Below, piece by piece: positions 1 to 19,415 of a stretch of DNA of 24,135 bases. Under the pieces are notes generated by a model. It was not told the origin of the DNA. It saw only the letters and a program-made list of their open reading frames with translations, and did not search any database. Position numbers and translations under genes: made by a program. Numbering within the stretch: the stretch's first letter is position 1; every line of letters begins with the position of its first letter. Location: the NCBI GenBank assembly GCA_001586965.3, contig LUCW03002090.1:30001-54135 (forward strand), in the 5' to 3' direction. The DNA is from Sphaeroforma sirkka. Lineage: Eukaryota; Opisthokonta; Ichthyosporea; Ichthyophonida.

Positions 1-9883
<9,883 letters not shown>

Positions 9884-10882
9884 TTTTTTTTTCGGGCATG
9901 TTGAAGACGATTTTTAGCTCCCGCTTATAATAATTATGTGTATGCAATCTGTGATAGCAGTTAGTGCTACAAGCCTTTATCTGACTATGACTGTTATGTT
10001 AATTCTTATATATTGGGTAGCACGCATAGATGTTAGCCTCAACTACGCGTGCTTCATTATATCTTTGAAAGCGAGTTCTCTGTCGCTCCTCCTTTCAGTC
10101 TCTCCCGCTCTCTGAAGGGACACTCCTAAACAGTGGAGAGTTTTGCAGTACCCCAATATTGGCGAAAGTGATTTTTTTAACGAATAAATACCATAAATAG
10201 CTAAATTTCGTGGCTTCTGCTTTTAATTGAGGGCTATATATAGATTATTAGTATAAAAGTATGTCGCTGCAGTTGTTAAAAATCACTAAACATACCAAGA
10301 AAAAAGAGGTTGAAGCTTACACAGTAAATAACCGGATTCGGCAGTGATGTAATTTTTTCTGTTACAAATATTGTGCTCAAAGTATATTGGCTCGACCATT
10401 TTCAGGGGGCTATGCCCCAGCGCCGATTCGTTTTTCGTGTTTTTTATTTTTACTATATTAATTGCTTGTTCAATTCCAGGAAGACAGATTCTTCAAGCAC
10501 GAGCTGTATAGCTCACTCTACTGAAACTTGTCAGAAGAACGTATGGATTCCAAACACATATTAGAAGAACTTGTTTCTTTGAGATTTTACCAATGGACAC
10601 CAACTACTTCTTACGCTGAGAACCATGTTTTTCGCAATTGAACGTTGCATACACCAGTGTGTTACGATATGATTCAGCGTAATTGTTTTTTTTTCAATCA
10701 GGTTTCTATTTAGAACACACTGTGTATGTAGCGTATTGTACTGCAGTAGTTGTCTTAATTGTGAAATATAAGGTATGAGGATTACAAATTCAGTGCTAGT
10801 CATGTCCGACTCAAATTAGCTACTTAATCTTGCGATAGCTAGCTTACGAACCTAGATGGTACAATTAAATATCACGGCATAA
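9884..10882. other. Intergenic region between PFK start and the serine-rich gene
   Basis: No gene seen. On the PFK side it presumably holds the PFK promoter. A CT-rich tract lies at 10086-10116 and a TATATA box-like sequence at 10230-10241, but neither can be assigned with confidence. A small palindrome GGGGGCTATGCCCC lies at 10405-10418. Confidence 0.6.
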
Positions 10883-11884
10883 TTACGGTCTTAAATGATG
10901 AAAGCTTGCAAATGTGTCAATTTTTAGCGAGGCCATTTCCTTCTCAATTTCTTCAGTATCAGGTGATTCTTCTATGATATCTGTTTCGTGCGATTCCCTG
11001 CACGATTCTAGTTTTGGCTCAATTGACATCGATCGCGATGTTGTTCTTTCAAAGCCTTCCACACACCAATCTTGCGGAACACGCATCACGCTTCCGTCCG
11101 AGAAATTTCGATCAATTTTCGTTTTCTGTATCATTTTGTTAGGGAGAGACCAGCTTCGCGGTCTAGGTGTAACATTCTCATATTCCATTTCAAGTGCATC
11201 CGCCACTTCCGTTACTTTGTCAATTGTTGGCGGGGTGCTTGGAATAGACAATTGGCGAAAAAGTGCAGACCTCAGCTTTGGCGACCACGCTTGTGGATGC
11301 TTGTCATTGTGATCGAATCGTTCACTGACTGCGGGCGGTCCACTGCCGATACGCGAGAAAGATTTTGATGCACATTCTGCGCTTGGGCTGCTATTCGGAA
11401 TCGACACTGTTTCTCTTATTGGAGCAGACAAAGTTGACCGTAGATTACCTCGTGGTATCATTGTGTGAACCCGACTTGCAGCCGGCTTTAACCTTTTATC
11501 CCTATGGAGATTCGGTGTGGATGAATGTGCATATTCGCGATGAAAGGAAACATCAGGGATATTGTTGGGTTGCTTATCATAAACTTCATTTGAAGGCGAA
11601 TCAGGACTCGGTTCTGAGCGTGTCAGAGTTGGCTCGTAATTGAAAATATCCCCGGGACCACCAATACTCGCTATGAAAAATTTCGAAACCTTGGTTTTTG
11701 TGGCGTGCAGAAGTGCCACAGAACGTGATTTTCTTTTACCCTGTTGAGTGCGTCGACAGGAATAGTTGGTGTTTTGGGGGGTATTAGTGATGGCAGGACA
11801 GCTAAGTTTTCTATTTGGTTTCGCATATTTTGAGTTCTTACATTCTTTCTTAGAGACTGAAGGAACTGTATCTCTCATTTCCAT
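10883..11884 (-). CDS. Serine-rich, probably disordered protein of unknown function
   Basis: A single open frame of 333 codons from ATG at 11884 to TAA at 10883-10885; a second ATG follows two codons later. The frame is open further upstream without an ATG, so an upstream exon is possible. I do not recognise the family. The protein is rich in Ser, Pro, Arg and Lys, has no membrane segment or signal peptide, and carries several basic-Ser motifs of the kind bound by AGC-type kinases or 14-3-3 proteins: FRQLSIPSTP, RPRSWSLPNK, RSMSIEP. It ends in an acidic stretch (ESPDTEEIEKEMASLKID) that may be helical. Such motifs suggest a phospho-regulated adaptor, but this is inference. The frame is long and free of repeats in AT-rich DNA, which favours a real gene. 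Confidence 0.7.
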   Translation of the reverse strand: MEMRDTVPSVSKKECKNSKYAKPNRKLSCPAITNTPQNTNYSCRRTQQGKRKSRSVALLHATKTKVSKFFIASIGGPGDIFNYEPTLTRSEPSPDSPSNEVYDKQPNNIPDVSFHREYAHSSTPNLHRDKRLKPAASRVHTMIPRGNLRSTLSAPIRETVSIPNSSPSAECASKSFSRIGSGPPAVSERFDHNDKHPQAWSPKLRSALFRQLSIPSTPPTIDKVTEVADALEMEYENVTPRPRSWSLPNKMIQKTKIDRNFSDGSVMRVPQDWCVEGFERTTSRSMSIEPKLESCRESHETDIIEESPDTEEIEKEMASLKIDTFASFHHLRP

Positions 11885-11979
11885 GATGCCTAGCTTTATC
11901 TGTATACTCGCTTGTATATGATGTTTTATTATATCGCACACTTCTGTTTATATTACATTTTGGGTTCATCATACTGGAC

Positions 11980-12010
11980 TATATATATATATATATATAA
12001 ATATATATAG
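11980..12010 (-). promoter_or_regulatory. TATA-rich tract upstream of the serine-rich gene
   Basis: An (AT)n/TATAAATATATA tract about 100-125 bases upstream of the ATG at 11884. Its distance suits a TATA element plus a short leader. AT dinucleotides are common in this window, so the assignment is weak. Confidence 0.25.
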
Positions 12011-12099
12011 TATATCTGCTTCAGTGCTTTCTGCAACGCAGCTAGAGAGGATGTCAGGGTATAAAATAGTTCTCACTTCTTATTAGTATATATTTATAC

Positions 12100-12372
12100 T
12101 TTTTACTCTCTCTTTCTCTCTCTCTCTCTCTCTCGTAATCTTTAGGGGTTTTAAGGTTATAAAATCGGTTTGGCGAAAGAAACTTCGAGACTTGAGACTT
12201 GAGACTGAGAGTAGGACGTTGTTCGCGCTCTCACTCTCTACTCTAGTATTTAGTATGTAGAGTTACTCAAGACTCTCAAAAGTAGAAGCGCGAACGGGGA
12301 GCTCTTTACCAAATCAATAGTTTTAGACTCTACAATCTACATACTACGTACTCTCTCTCTCTCTCTCTTTGC
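12100..12372. repeat. CT tracts bracketing a degenerate ACTC/GAGT-rich segment
   Basis: (CT)n tracts at 12105-12135 and 12351-12368 flank about 215 bases of permuted GAGACTTGAGACT and ACTCTC motifs. Interleaved inverted repeats are present: GTTCGCGCT (12221-12229) with AGCGCGAAC (12287-12295), and TAGTATGTAG (12251-12260) with CTACATACTA (12337-12346). The crossed order could form a pseudoknot-like fold but not one simple hairpin. Confidence 0.6.
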
Positions 12373-12535
12373 ATTTTTGTTTTTTTTTGTTTTTAAAAAA
12401 TAATACGAGTCTACTATGTAGTAGTAGAGAAAGCCAAGGTACATCCCGAGGGAAATAGTCCTACTCTATGCTAAATTTTTTTTGTTTTGTATTTTTGATA
12501 TTTATAAAGAAATAAAACAAAAAAAGTAAAACAAA

Positions 12536-12538
<3 letters not shown>

Positions 12539-12588
<50 letters not shown>
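12539..12588. repeat. (AT)n microsatellite
   Basis: About 25 uninterrupted AT units flanked by A/T-rich unique DNA. No gene nearby. Confidence 0.95.
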
Positions 12589-12590
<2 letters not shown>

Positions 12591-13239
12591 TCTAGTACAA
12601 TAGTCAAAATGAGATCTGGTGGAGCATTTTTCAACTTCAAAACAAGATAATAGGCACTCTTTTACCACAGCTAAATGATTACTGGGTCTTATCGCGCAAG
12701 ACAAATCACACATTGATATGGGATGATTTCACGGTGAATTTATATTTTATTATATACTCATTTGAATTCCAATTTCCAGCTATACAGTTCTTGAATCATC
12801 CATTCTTCTCTTGGCTTTTGTTTGTAAAATACAAAAGAAAGTGGTGAGGTTAGAGGTATGTAAATAAATAGTATAATACCAGTAAAAATACCCCGGGGAT
12901 TTTTTTTTTAAAAGAGAGCTTTTTTTTTTGGTTGCTATGTATAGTTTTACAAAAAAAACAATGGCTTTTAGGGCTGTACATAGAAGTTAGACCTAACCTC
13001 AAACCGTTTTCCGTTAACCTGTTTTTAAAAAAAAACGGGTGTACATTCTTGTGGGTATACACATTCAAGTGTTATCATACGAACTAGTCCTACAAAATAA
13101 CGTAGGTAGGCCATTCTGATCACATTTTTTAATACTGATAACGTTTTTAAAGAATGAATATATTCCGTACCCCCAATCCCCCATACATACTGAAAATAGA
13201 ACAACCCAAATCGCATTGAGCTTAGCGCCTTAGCCTTAG

Positions 13240-13371
13240 ACGACAGACGCCCTGAGTGACCTGAGTCACGAGTCACGAACTCACGACTCACAACTTCACA
13301 AGCCACCACTGACGACTGTGACGAGTGACGACTCACTGTTAGTCGTCAGACTGTCGTCTGTTGGTCAGGTA
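13240..13371. repeat. Left cluster of GAGTCACGA / TGACGAC motifs
   Basis: Degenerate, partly palindromic repeats: TGAGTCACGAGTCACG near 13261, then TGACGACTGTGACGAGTGACG and AGTCGTCAGACTGTCGTCTG near 13342-13361. A related cluster lies at 13829-13930. Confidence 0.65.
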
Positions 13372-13828
13372 AATAGCTTGGTAGGTCTGGTGAAGTGGTG
13401 TCTTATTGAAATAAATAAAAATTCTGTATGTATCCATATTTTCGGACTAAAATAGAATTAAAGCTCAATACGCTTTGCCTATATGCGATAAACGTTAAAA
13501 TAAAACGCATAACGTTTTGATTTTTGAGCGTTTTATATAAAAAATGCATGTTCCGTACGCCATAGGTTTGCACTTTGCAGGTAAACCATTAATGTACCAA
13601 ATTTCCTTATTTATTATAAAAACGTACTTTGAAGGTCGGTTTAAATTTTGAGAAGGATCAGGAGTACTCACAAATATTGCGCGGAATTTGTTTCCATTAT
13701 GGCCAAAATGTCCTAGAATATAAACAGGAACAGTATTATGTACTCTGCCCTATCCAGAAAAAATATATATAAAGAAGAAAAAATAAGTACGTTATAAGTT
13801 TTCAAAAGAAAGGTCTCGCCTTCGGTGT

Positions 13829-13930
13829 TTACTGTGTCAGTTCAGACTGTCAGTCGTCAGCTCGTTACTTTCGTAATTCGTCAGTAGTCACTACTCACTA
13901 CTCACTACTAGTCAGTCGTCAGTCGTCAGA
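13829..13930. repeat. Right cluster of GTCGTCAG / CACTACT motifs
   Basis: Repeated CAGTCGTCAG and TCACTACTCACTACT units, in the same vocabulary as the left cluster about 460 bases away. The two could be ends of one decayed element or independent expansions. The pairing is not clean enough to call terminal inverted repeats. Confidence 0.6.
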
Positions 13931-15837
13931 TCAACAATCACCTAATCACCTCTTTATTTAATTTATCAGCATGCAATCTTTTATAAACATTTCTTACATC
14001 ATACGACATACATACAAACATATCTGTCCGAATGTTACTGTGCAGAAAGCTCTGGCCGGGCCTGGTGCAGACTGTCACTGCAGAGGACTGCAGACTGCAG
14101 AGGACTACAGACTGCAGAGTGCAGGCTTCAGTCACAGTGTGAGTCTAATAAATAGTTAGACAAAGAATAAATGATTTATGACACAATGAGTCAATGCGAA
14201 CCGTGAATCTTCAGTGATAAATACTTGAGTGTGACACTGTGTGGGAGAAATGGATCAAACTAAAAGTTGCAATAGTGTGTTATTTATGATACTTTTGTAC
14301 AGAAACAAGAATTAAACGTAGATAAATAATTAACGCTGCAATATTCACAGTATCGACTTTGTCTATACGACACCAGTCACTATAAAACTATCAACGCCCG
14401 AGCTTGTGTCCAAAGCCATATCCGGTCCATTCGCCAAGGTAGGGTCAATAATTATGGGCCCACGTAAGGCGACTTTGGCCCAAGCACCGAGCTATCAAAA
14501 GCGTGTACGCACCGAACTATTAAGCGTCTACACTTCGCAAAAAGAAACTTCACCGATACAACAGTCAAGTATCAGTTTTCGGTACATAATCTTCACCTAT
14601 CACCTGAAATAGAATACGACGCCTCAGACTAGAGAGAGCCAATGTTCTGTTAACCCTGTGAACGTGAATTCTCGAATCCATACTTCTGAATATTATAAAA
14701 AATGATTGCTTCACAGCCTTCGTCTAAATTATGCAAGAGAAGGCTATGATTGTGCACTGTAGTCAACAATGTTGATTTTTGTTTTGTCCCGTTCTGCTTG
14801 TAAATTTCAGGTCCAAGGGATTTTGTCCTGTTCTGTGATTTCATTAACCGCCAATTTGTTTTTTAGACAGTATAAATTCAAAAAGAAAATCACTCGGCAT
14901 ATAGCCTCATATATTTACATAAATTTACACCGTCTCCGTCAGGCAATGAAAATGAATGTATTTAATATTTCATTGCTGTGTGAGAATGGATTTTAAAATA
15001 TCAGAGTGAGTCAGTGAGCTGTGAGATCTATTTATGCCCATTTTTTTGTAAAGAAAAATCTGAACTTCAACTCGTATTTTTAAATAAACCAATATTTCCA
15101 CTCTTAGCATCATGTGCGGATATACTGTGGAACTGTGGTGGATATTAAATATCTGATCTGTGAGTAATTACATATAAATATTTGCTTTCTTTTTACGGTT
15201 TTTGTTTGGTATGTTGAGAATGGCATTTGCACATTCAAATTTCGACTATCTTTGACGGGCGATAAAATTTACCTGACCGCATGCGGCATGACTCCTGCCG
15301 TTTGCATACGGCCTACGGCATATTTTTTTTGTCCAAAAGATTTTTGCTTTTTGTTTTTTCTCTCGTCAAATTATCCGCAACTCCTAGGCACGAGAGTCCC
15401 AGTCCATCTCATTGTTCGTTCATTTATTTAAGATGATTTGTTGTTTTATTGCTTTATTTTAAAAAATATCAATAAATATTTTCTATGAAAACTATTTTGC
15501 AAAATATTTAGAACATTTTTATTAGCGGCATAAAAAGGCATAATTCATAGCTTCATTTTAAAAGATAGAAACATGTAAACCCATATAATATAAAGTATAC
15601 GATAAATTGCATAGTCCTTCCGTTCTATTTCAGCAGGCGAAGTAAATTGTAGCTGATTTTTTTTAAACAAAGCAATACAATAGAGGCTAAATATGGGTAA
15701 ATTGAATATTTATTTATTTATTATTTACAAAAACAAAATAGATAAAAAAATATTTAAAAAAATTACATTTGTGCTCTGGGTTTCATTTAATTTAAAAAAA
15801 ATCCCGTTCTACATATTCAGTATATATTTGTCTCCTA

Positions 15838-16824
15838 TGGTGCAGTCGAATGTAGATCACCTTACTTCAAACCAGAGCGTAGAACTCAAAGTAGTGACCT
15901 TATCGAGGAAATAGATAGCGAATACGGCTTCCACTGACTTGCTCTTGAAAATCACCCGGAAACTCTTTCGAAAAAAATGTTTGGTTCGGGCTCCACCAAA
16001 ACCAAAAATCTCAAAAATTGGCCGTTTTGGATATGCCATTATTTGGATCGATATGACGCACTTTTAGGGTCGATTATGGTACAATTCAATACCCCAAAAT
16101 ACCTGACAATTATCCAATAGTCCCTATTGACATGTGCAGTCATTCACAAAGTTAGAAAACACTTTTATGACAAGTAGCTGTATTGTACAATACTATATGT
16201 ATAATGTGACAGTGTACACTTATAATTGCCATTTTCTGTTGCGATAAGCATGTCGAACAGGTCAATGCACTTGAGTGGTGGTCGGGTGAAGAGACATAAA
16301 GTACGGGACAGACAAACGAGCAAGTATACTGCAGTCGTACAAGATGAATAGTTTGAACCTGATGATATAGAGTTGATTAGTGATGAATGTCAAACCCACG
16401 ACTTAGATCTGTTCAGGCTTTGCAGTCTTGTACACCTGCAGCAAGTGAGTACCTTCTCATCGACAATCTCTGCTGCGTATAGCTCTGTTGATACTCGTTG
16501 AAACGTTTTCTTTCGCTTCTTCATAGTGTGGTATTTGTGAACACTTTTGTGGTTTGACAACGTACATATTAAATTTACAAAGCCGTGTTTCATTTTTTTG
16601 ACCGCCGACTGTCGAAAATCTAAATATTGGCCACCACATCGGCTGTCATAGTCGGTTATTCGGCCTCATCAGAATGGCCGAATTTATTATTATTACGACA
16701 ATGGCTTCTTTTACACAATCCTAATCACACTAGAAATTTTGTTTTGAAAACTCCATTTTTTTTTACATAGAAAAATATAAAACAGTAAAGGACCAAGTAG
16801 GGTGATCTATATCCGACTGCACCA
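15838..16824. mobile_element. 987-bp DNA transposon-like element with ~30-bp terminal inverted repeats and TA duplication
   Basis: The left end starts TGGTGCAGTCG...TAGATCACC and the right end is its reverse complement; 27 of the first 30 bases match. TA dinucleotides flank both ends (15836-15837 and 16825-16826), the target duplication expected of Tc1/mariner/pogo-type elements. The inside has no intact transposase. A short plus-strand frame near 16250-16350 (MSNRSMHLSGG...) is interrupted by stops. Likely a non-autonomous or internally deleted, decayed copy. Family placement is inference from end structure only. Confidence 0.7.
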
Positions 16825-17750
16825 TACCAATTTAAAAAGATTTTCAAAAATAACCAAAAATTGGACAAATCAATTCGGCCATCCCCCATTGGCCCACGAC
16901 CTATTACTTAAGAGCGAAAATCTTAAATCGTGACTCGCCCGTATAGCCAGTAAAGAAATAAAAATAAATAGTATAGTTCGCAGTTCGCACTTGTGCCTTG
17001 TGGTAGATATGTTTACATATTTAGCTATTTCTATCGGAAAGGACTATAGCGAGCTGAAGCCGACAGATAATTTTGGCGCCAGTATTATGTAAAAACGGAA
17101 TAAGGACAATCTTGGTGTATTTACATCAGTACGCGTGTTCAGTGTTCTGTTCAGCACAATGTACTCCCCTGGAGCACGTAATCGATAAAAGTATAAAAAT
17201 CATGTGTAAATCGGTTCGTGCGTTCGGTGCTCTGTTACGCACACGGTCACTCCCCTGGAGCTTGTCTTCGATGATAATAATAGTCGTGTGTAAATCAGTG
17301 CGAGTGTTCTTTTCCGAACATAGTCTCTGGCAATTTAAGGCCGAATGATGATCCTATCTACCAGTTCGCATATGATGCACGTAGACTTCCGAAATCTTAC
17401 ACTTATTAACACTGCAAATTAGTGCAAGACGTGGCAGACAATGTCCATTTTATTTCAAAGATTTAGGCTCGATGGCCTTGTGGATCTTAAAGCCGGTACT
17501 TATATGCCATTTCGTTGGTTTACTGAAAGTTTTGTATCTTTGCTAGCCATGAAGCGATAAATATAGCTACAGGGGAGCGAGTTCCAAAAAGGGCTGTTGT
17601 TCACATCAGTACATCATTGACCAAATATTTACTATTTTTGAAGAATTTCGATAGAGCTCCTGCCAAAATACTATTTAAGACAGTTCGGAACCATCACGTA
17701 CCACACCATCGATACGTATCTGGTGGACCGAAACAACGTTAATCATTTTT
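16825..17750. other. Intergenic region with a degenerate 84-90-bp tandem repeat
   Basis: No gene seen. 17114-17203, 17204-17287 and a partial copy at 17288-17332 share GTGTAAATC, a GTGTTC/GCGTTC box, CTCTGTTnnGCAC and CTCCCCTGGAGC. The 91-codon frame across it is a by-product of the repeat. Confidence 0.6.
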
Positions 17751-18380
17751 TTTGTTCTTCTGCTCGAATCAGCATCAAATTTTGAATCCAGGCTGGTTGT
17801 ATTAGGGGCAGTACTTGCCTTAGTTCCTGATACTGTCCACATCGACAGATGTGTTTTCCACAAGAACCACCACACTGTAAGTGATATCCTCCATGAGCGT
17901 TGAGCGAGTTACTCAGTTGTCAACCGTCGCCTCGCGGGAATCCTGTTCAAACAACACTTCGTTGTCTTTATACTGAGTATTCGGTTTATCCGTGCCTGTT
18001 ATGTACCTCGCTCGTACAGTAAATCTCTCGTTCTGTTATTGCAAAACCAAGTCAAGTATGATGGAAAGTTCTAGGTGTTTCTGCGCCAGAGCGTCGGCGC
18101 TTGCACCTGCGAAAGCCTATTTGGTGGCAGACAAGCGGAATGTACAGTTACTGGTCGAGATATATGGAGGGTTTGGGTTGTCGAGAGATCGATTCCATCC
18201 CGCCTCCCCTCCCCCCCAATTCAGCTCGACACCTATTGAAACTGGCCAAAGAGTGCAACTAGCCCAAATTATTAAACAAAGAGTTTTACAAACCCACAAA
18301 AACTTTACAGGCGGTGGAGAACTGATTACTATACAGACAGGCGATGGTACAAAAAATATGTCCAATGCATCAGATTCACA
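17751..18380 (-). pseudogene. Decayed tandem duplicate of the surface gene's last exon and preceding intron
   Basis: It lies about 400 bases downstream of the stop codon of the surface gene and in the same orientation. Clear matches to 19015-19615 include AGATGTxTTTTCCACAAGAA, ATGAGCGTTGA, TCAACC(G/A)TCGCCTC, TACAGTAAAT, CGGCGCTTGCAC and, past the exon, GACAGGCGA(T/C)GGTA in the intron. The copied coding part spans roughly residues 846-976 of the visible protein and stops before the transmembrane segment. Stops interrupt the frame, so it is a relic rather than an alternative last exon. The duplication probably copied the gene's 3' end, and the membrane-coding part was later lost or was never included. 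Confidence 0.88.
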
Positions 18381-18776
18381 ACGGTTGTGGTCATAACGGA
18401 TGCTATATAAGTATTCAATTTTTGCCGCTATGAGTATGACGCTCAATTATATGTTGCAATTTGCTAGCATTATTATCACCCCCTGCCCGTTTGGAAAGCT
18501 CTTAACCTGAGCAGTCAAATAAGTTGCAACGGATATCGCTATATAATTATAGTGCAAACTAAAATTTCATATAGTAACTCAATTTTACAATTGTGGGCTA
18601 TTTGCTTGAGTATATTTTGATACATCAGCGCTGCGGTAATTTAATATTACGGATAAAAGATTATTGCAGCTTGCATTGAATATGTTGCGTAGTCCGCCGG
18701 CGCTCTACGCGCAGCTTTTATCTATCTGCTATATTGTTATTGTATGTTGTGTAAGTCCGTTCCCTCGACTCTTCGC
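18381..18776. other. Downstream region of the surface gene
   Basis: This is the 3' flank after the TAA at 18777-18779. It is AT-rich and presumably contains the 3' UTR and polyadenylation site, but no single signal stands out. No other gene seen. Confidence 0.5.
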
Positions 18777-19415
18777 TTAGAAAGCGTGTGACAAGCCGAC
18801 ACTTGAATCCGGGTTCATGTTGCACGATGAACCCGTGATGAAACGCTGCTGCGCCTCCCTTTGTAGCACAGATTTTCGTCTACGCCGACGCACTATCACA
18901 ACAATTAGCATCGATGCACAGCATAAGCAACATAGGCAGACTATCACTCCCAAGACTATACCCACTATAACTAGAGCAGATGTTCCACTGCTTCCCGTAT
19001 CAGCCACACTGCTTGTGCTTGTTCTTGTGCTCGAAGCAGCAATGGATTTCGAATCCAGGCTGACTGTAACAGCGGTAGCGCTTTCCGTACTTTCTGATAC
19101 TCTGTCCACATTGACAGATGTATTTTCCACAAGAACCACCAAACTGCAAGTGACATCATCTATGAGCGTTGAACGAGTGAACCTGTCGTCAACCATCGCC
19201 TCAAGGGACTCCTGCTCAAACGATACAGGCACATCTCGCCGTCTTCGTACCGATTTTTTCGATCCATCCGTGTCCGTTGTGTATTCCACAAGTACAGTAA
19301 ATTTGAACTTGGCGGTATTAGAGGCTTGCTCTGATACTGCACACACCACGTCAGGTGTGATGGGAAGTTCCAAGTGTATCTCCGCAAGAGTATCGGCGCT
19401 TGCACGCGAGAACGT
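18777..19415 (-). CDS. Surface protein last exon (processing site, stalk, transmembrane segment, tail)
   Basis: Acceptor AACAG at 19416, phase 0, joining ...IQDVTQ to TFSRASADTLAE. Encodes 212 residues: the end of the ZP-like module, KKSVRRRRD, a Ser/Thr/Ala-rich stalk, the hydrophobic ALVIVGIVLGVIVCLCCLCC segment with clustered Cys that could be lipidated, and a tail of about 37 residues beginning RRRRRKSV. An open frame of 243 codons on the opposite strand (18817-19548) is an antisense shadow. Confidence 0.92.
   Translation of the reverse strand, partial: TFSRASADTLAEIHLELPITPDVVCAVSEQASNTAKFKFTVLVEYTTDTDGSKKSVRRRRDVPVSFEQESLEAMVDDRFTRSTLIDDVTCSLVVLVENTSVNVDRVSESTESATAVTVSLDSKSIAASSTRTSTSSVADTGSSGTSALVIVGIVLGVIVCLCCLCCASMLIVVIVRRRRRKSVLQREAQQRFITGSSCNMNPDSSVGLSHAF

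Larger units (their letters stand above)
12589..15837. other. AT-rich intergenic DNA without recognisable genes
   Basis: Only short, unconvincing frames occur. Landmarks are homopolymer A/T runs near 12900-13040, two clusters of GTCGTCA/TGACGAC motifs (listed separately), a CTGCAG-rich patch at 14075-14125 and a moderately GC-rich stretch at 14395-14600 with a 68-codon frame that I do not recognise. Confidence 0.6.

Noticed and set aside
10395-10485. tRNA-like stretch with GTTCAATTCC
   Set aside because: No acceptor stem, D arm or anticodon arm of the right spacing.
12846-13000. Short inverted repeat GAGGTTAG / CTAACCTC as a miniature element
   Set aside because: Only 8 bp of perfect match and no target duplication seen.
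14406-14612. 68-codon plus-strand open frame in a GC-richer patch
   Set aside because: No recognisable protein, no splice context, and no support beyond composition.
17073-17348. 91-codon plus-strand open frame
   Set aside because: Spans the degenerate tandem repeat; no family resemblance.
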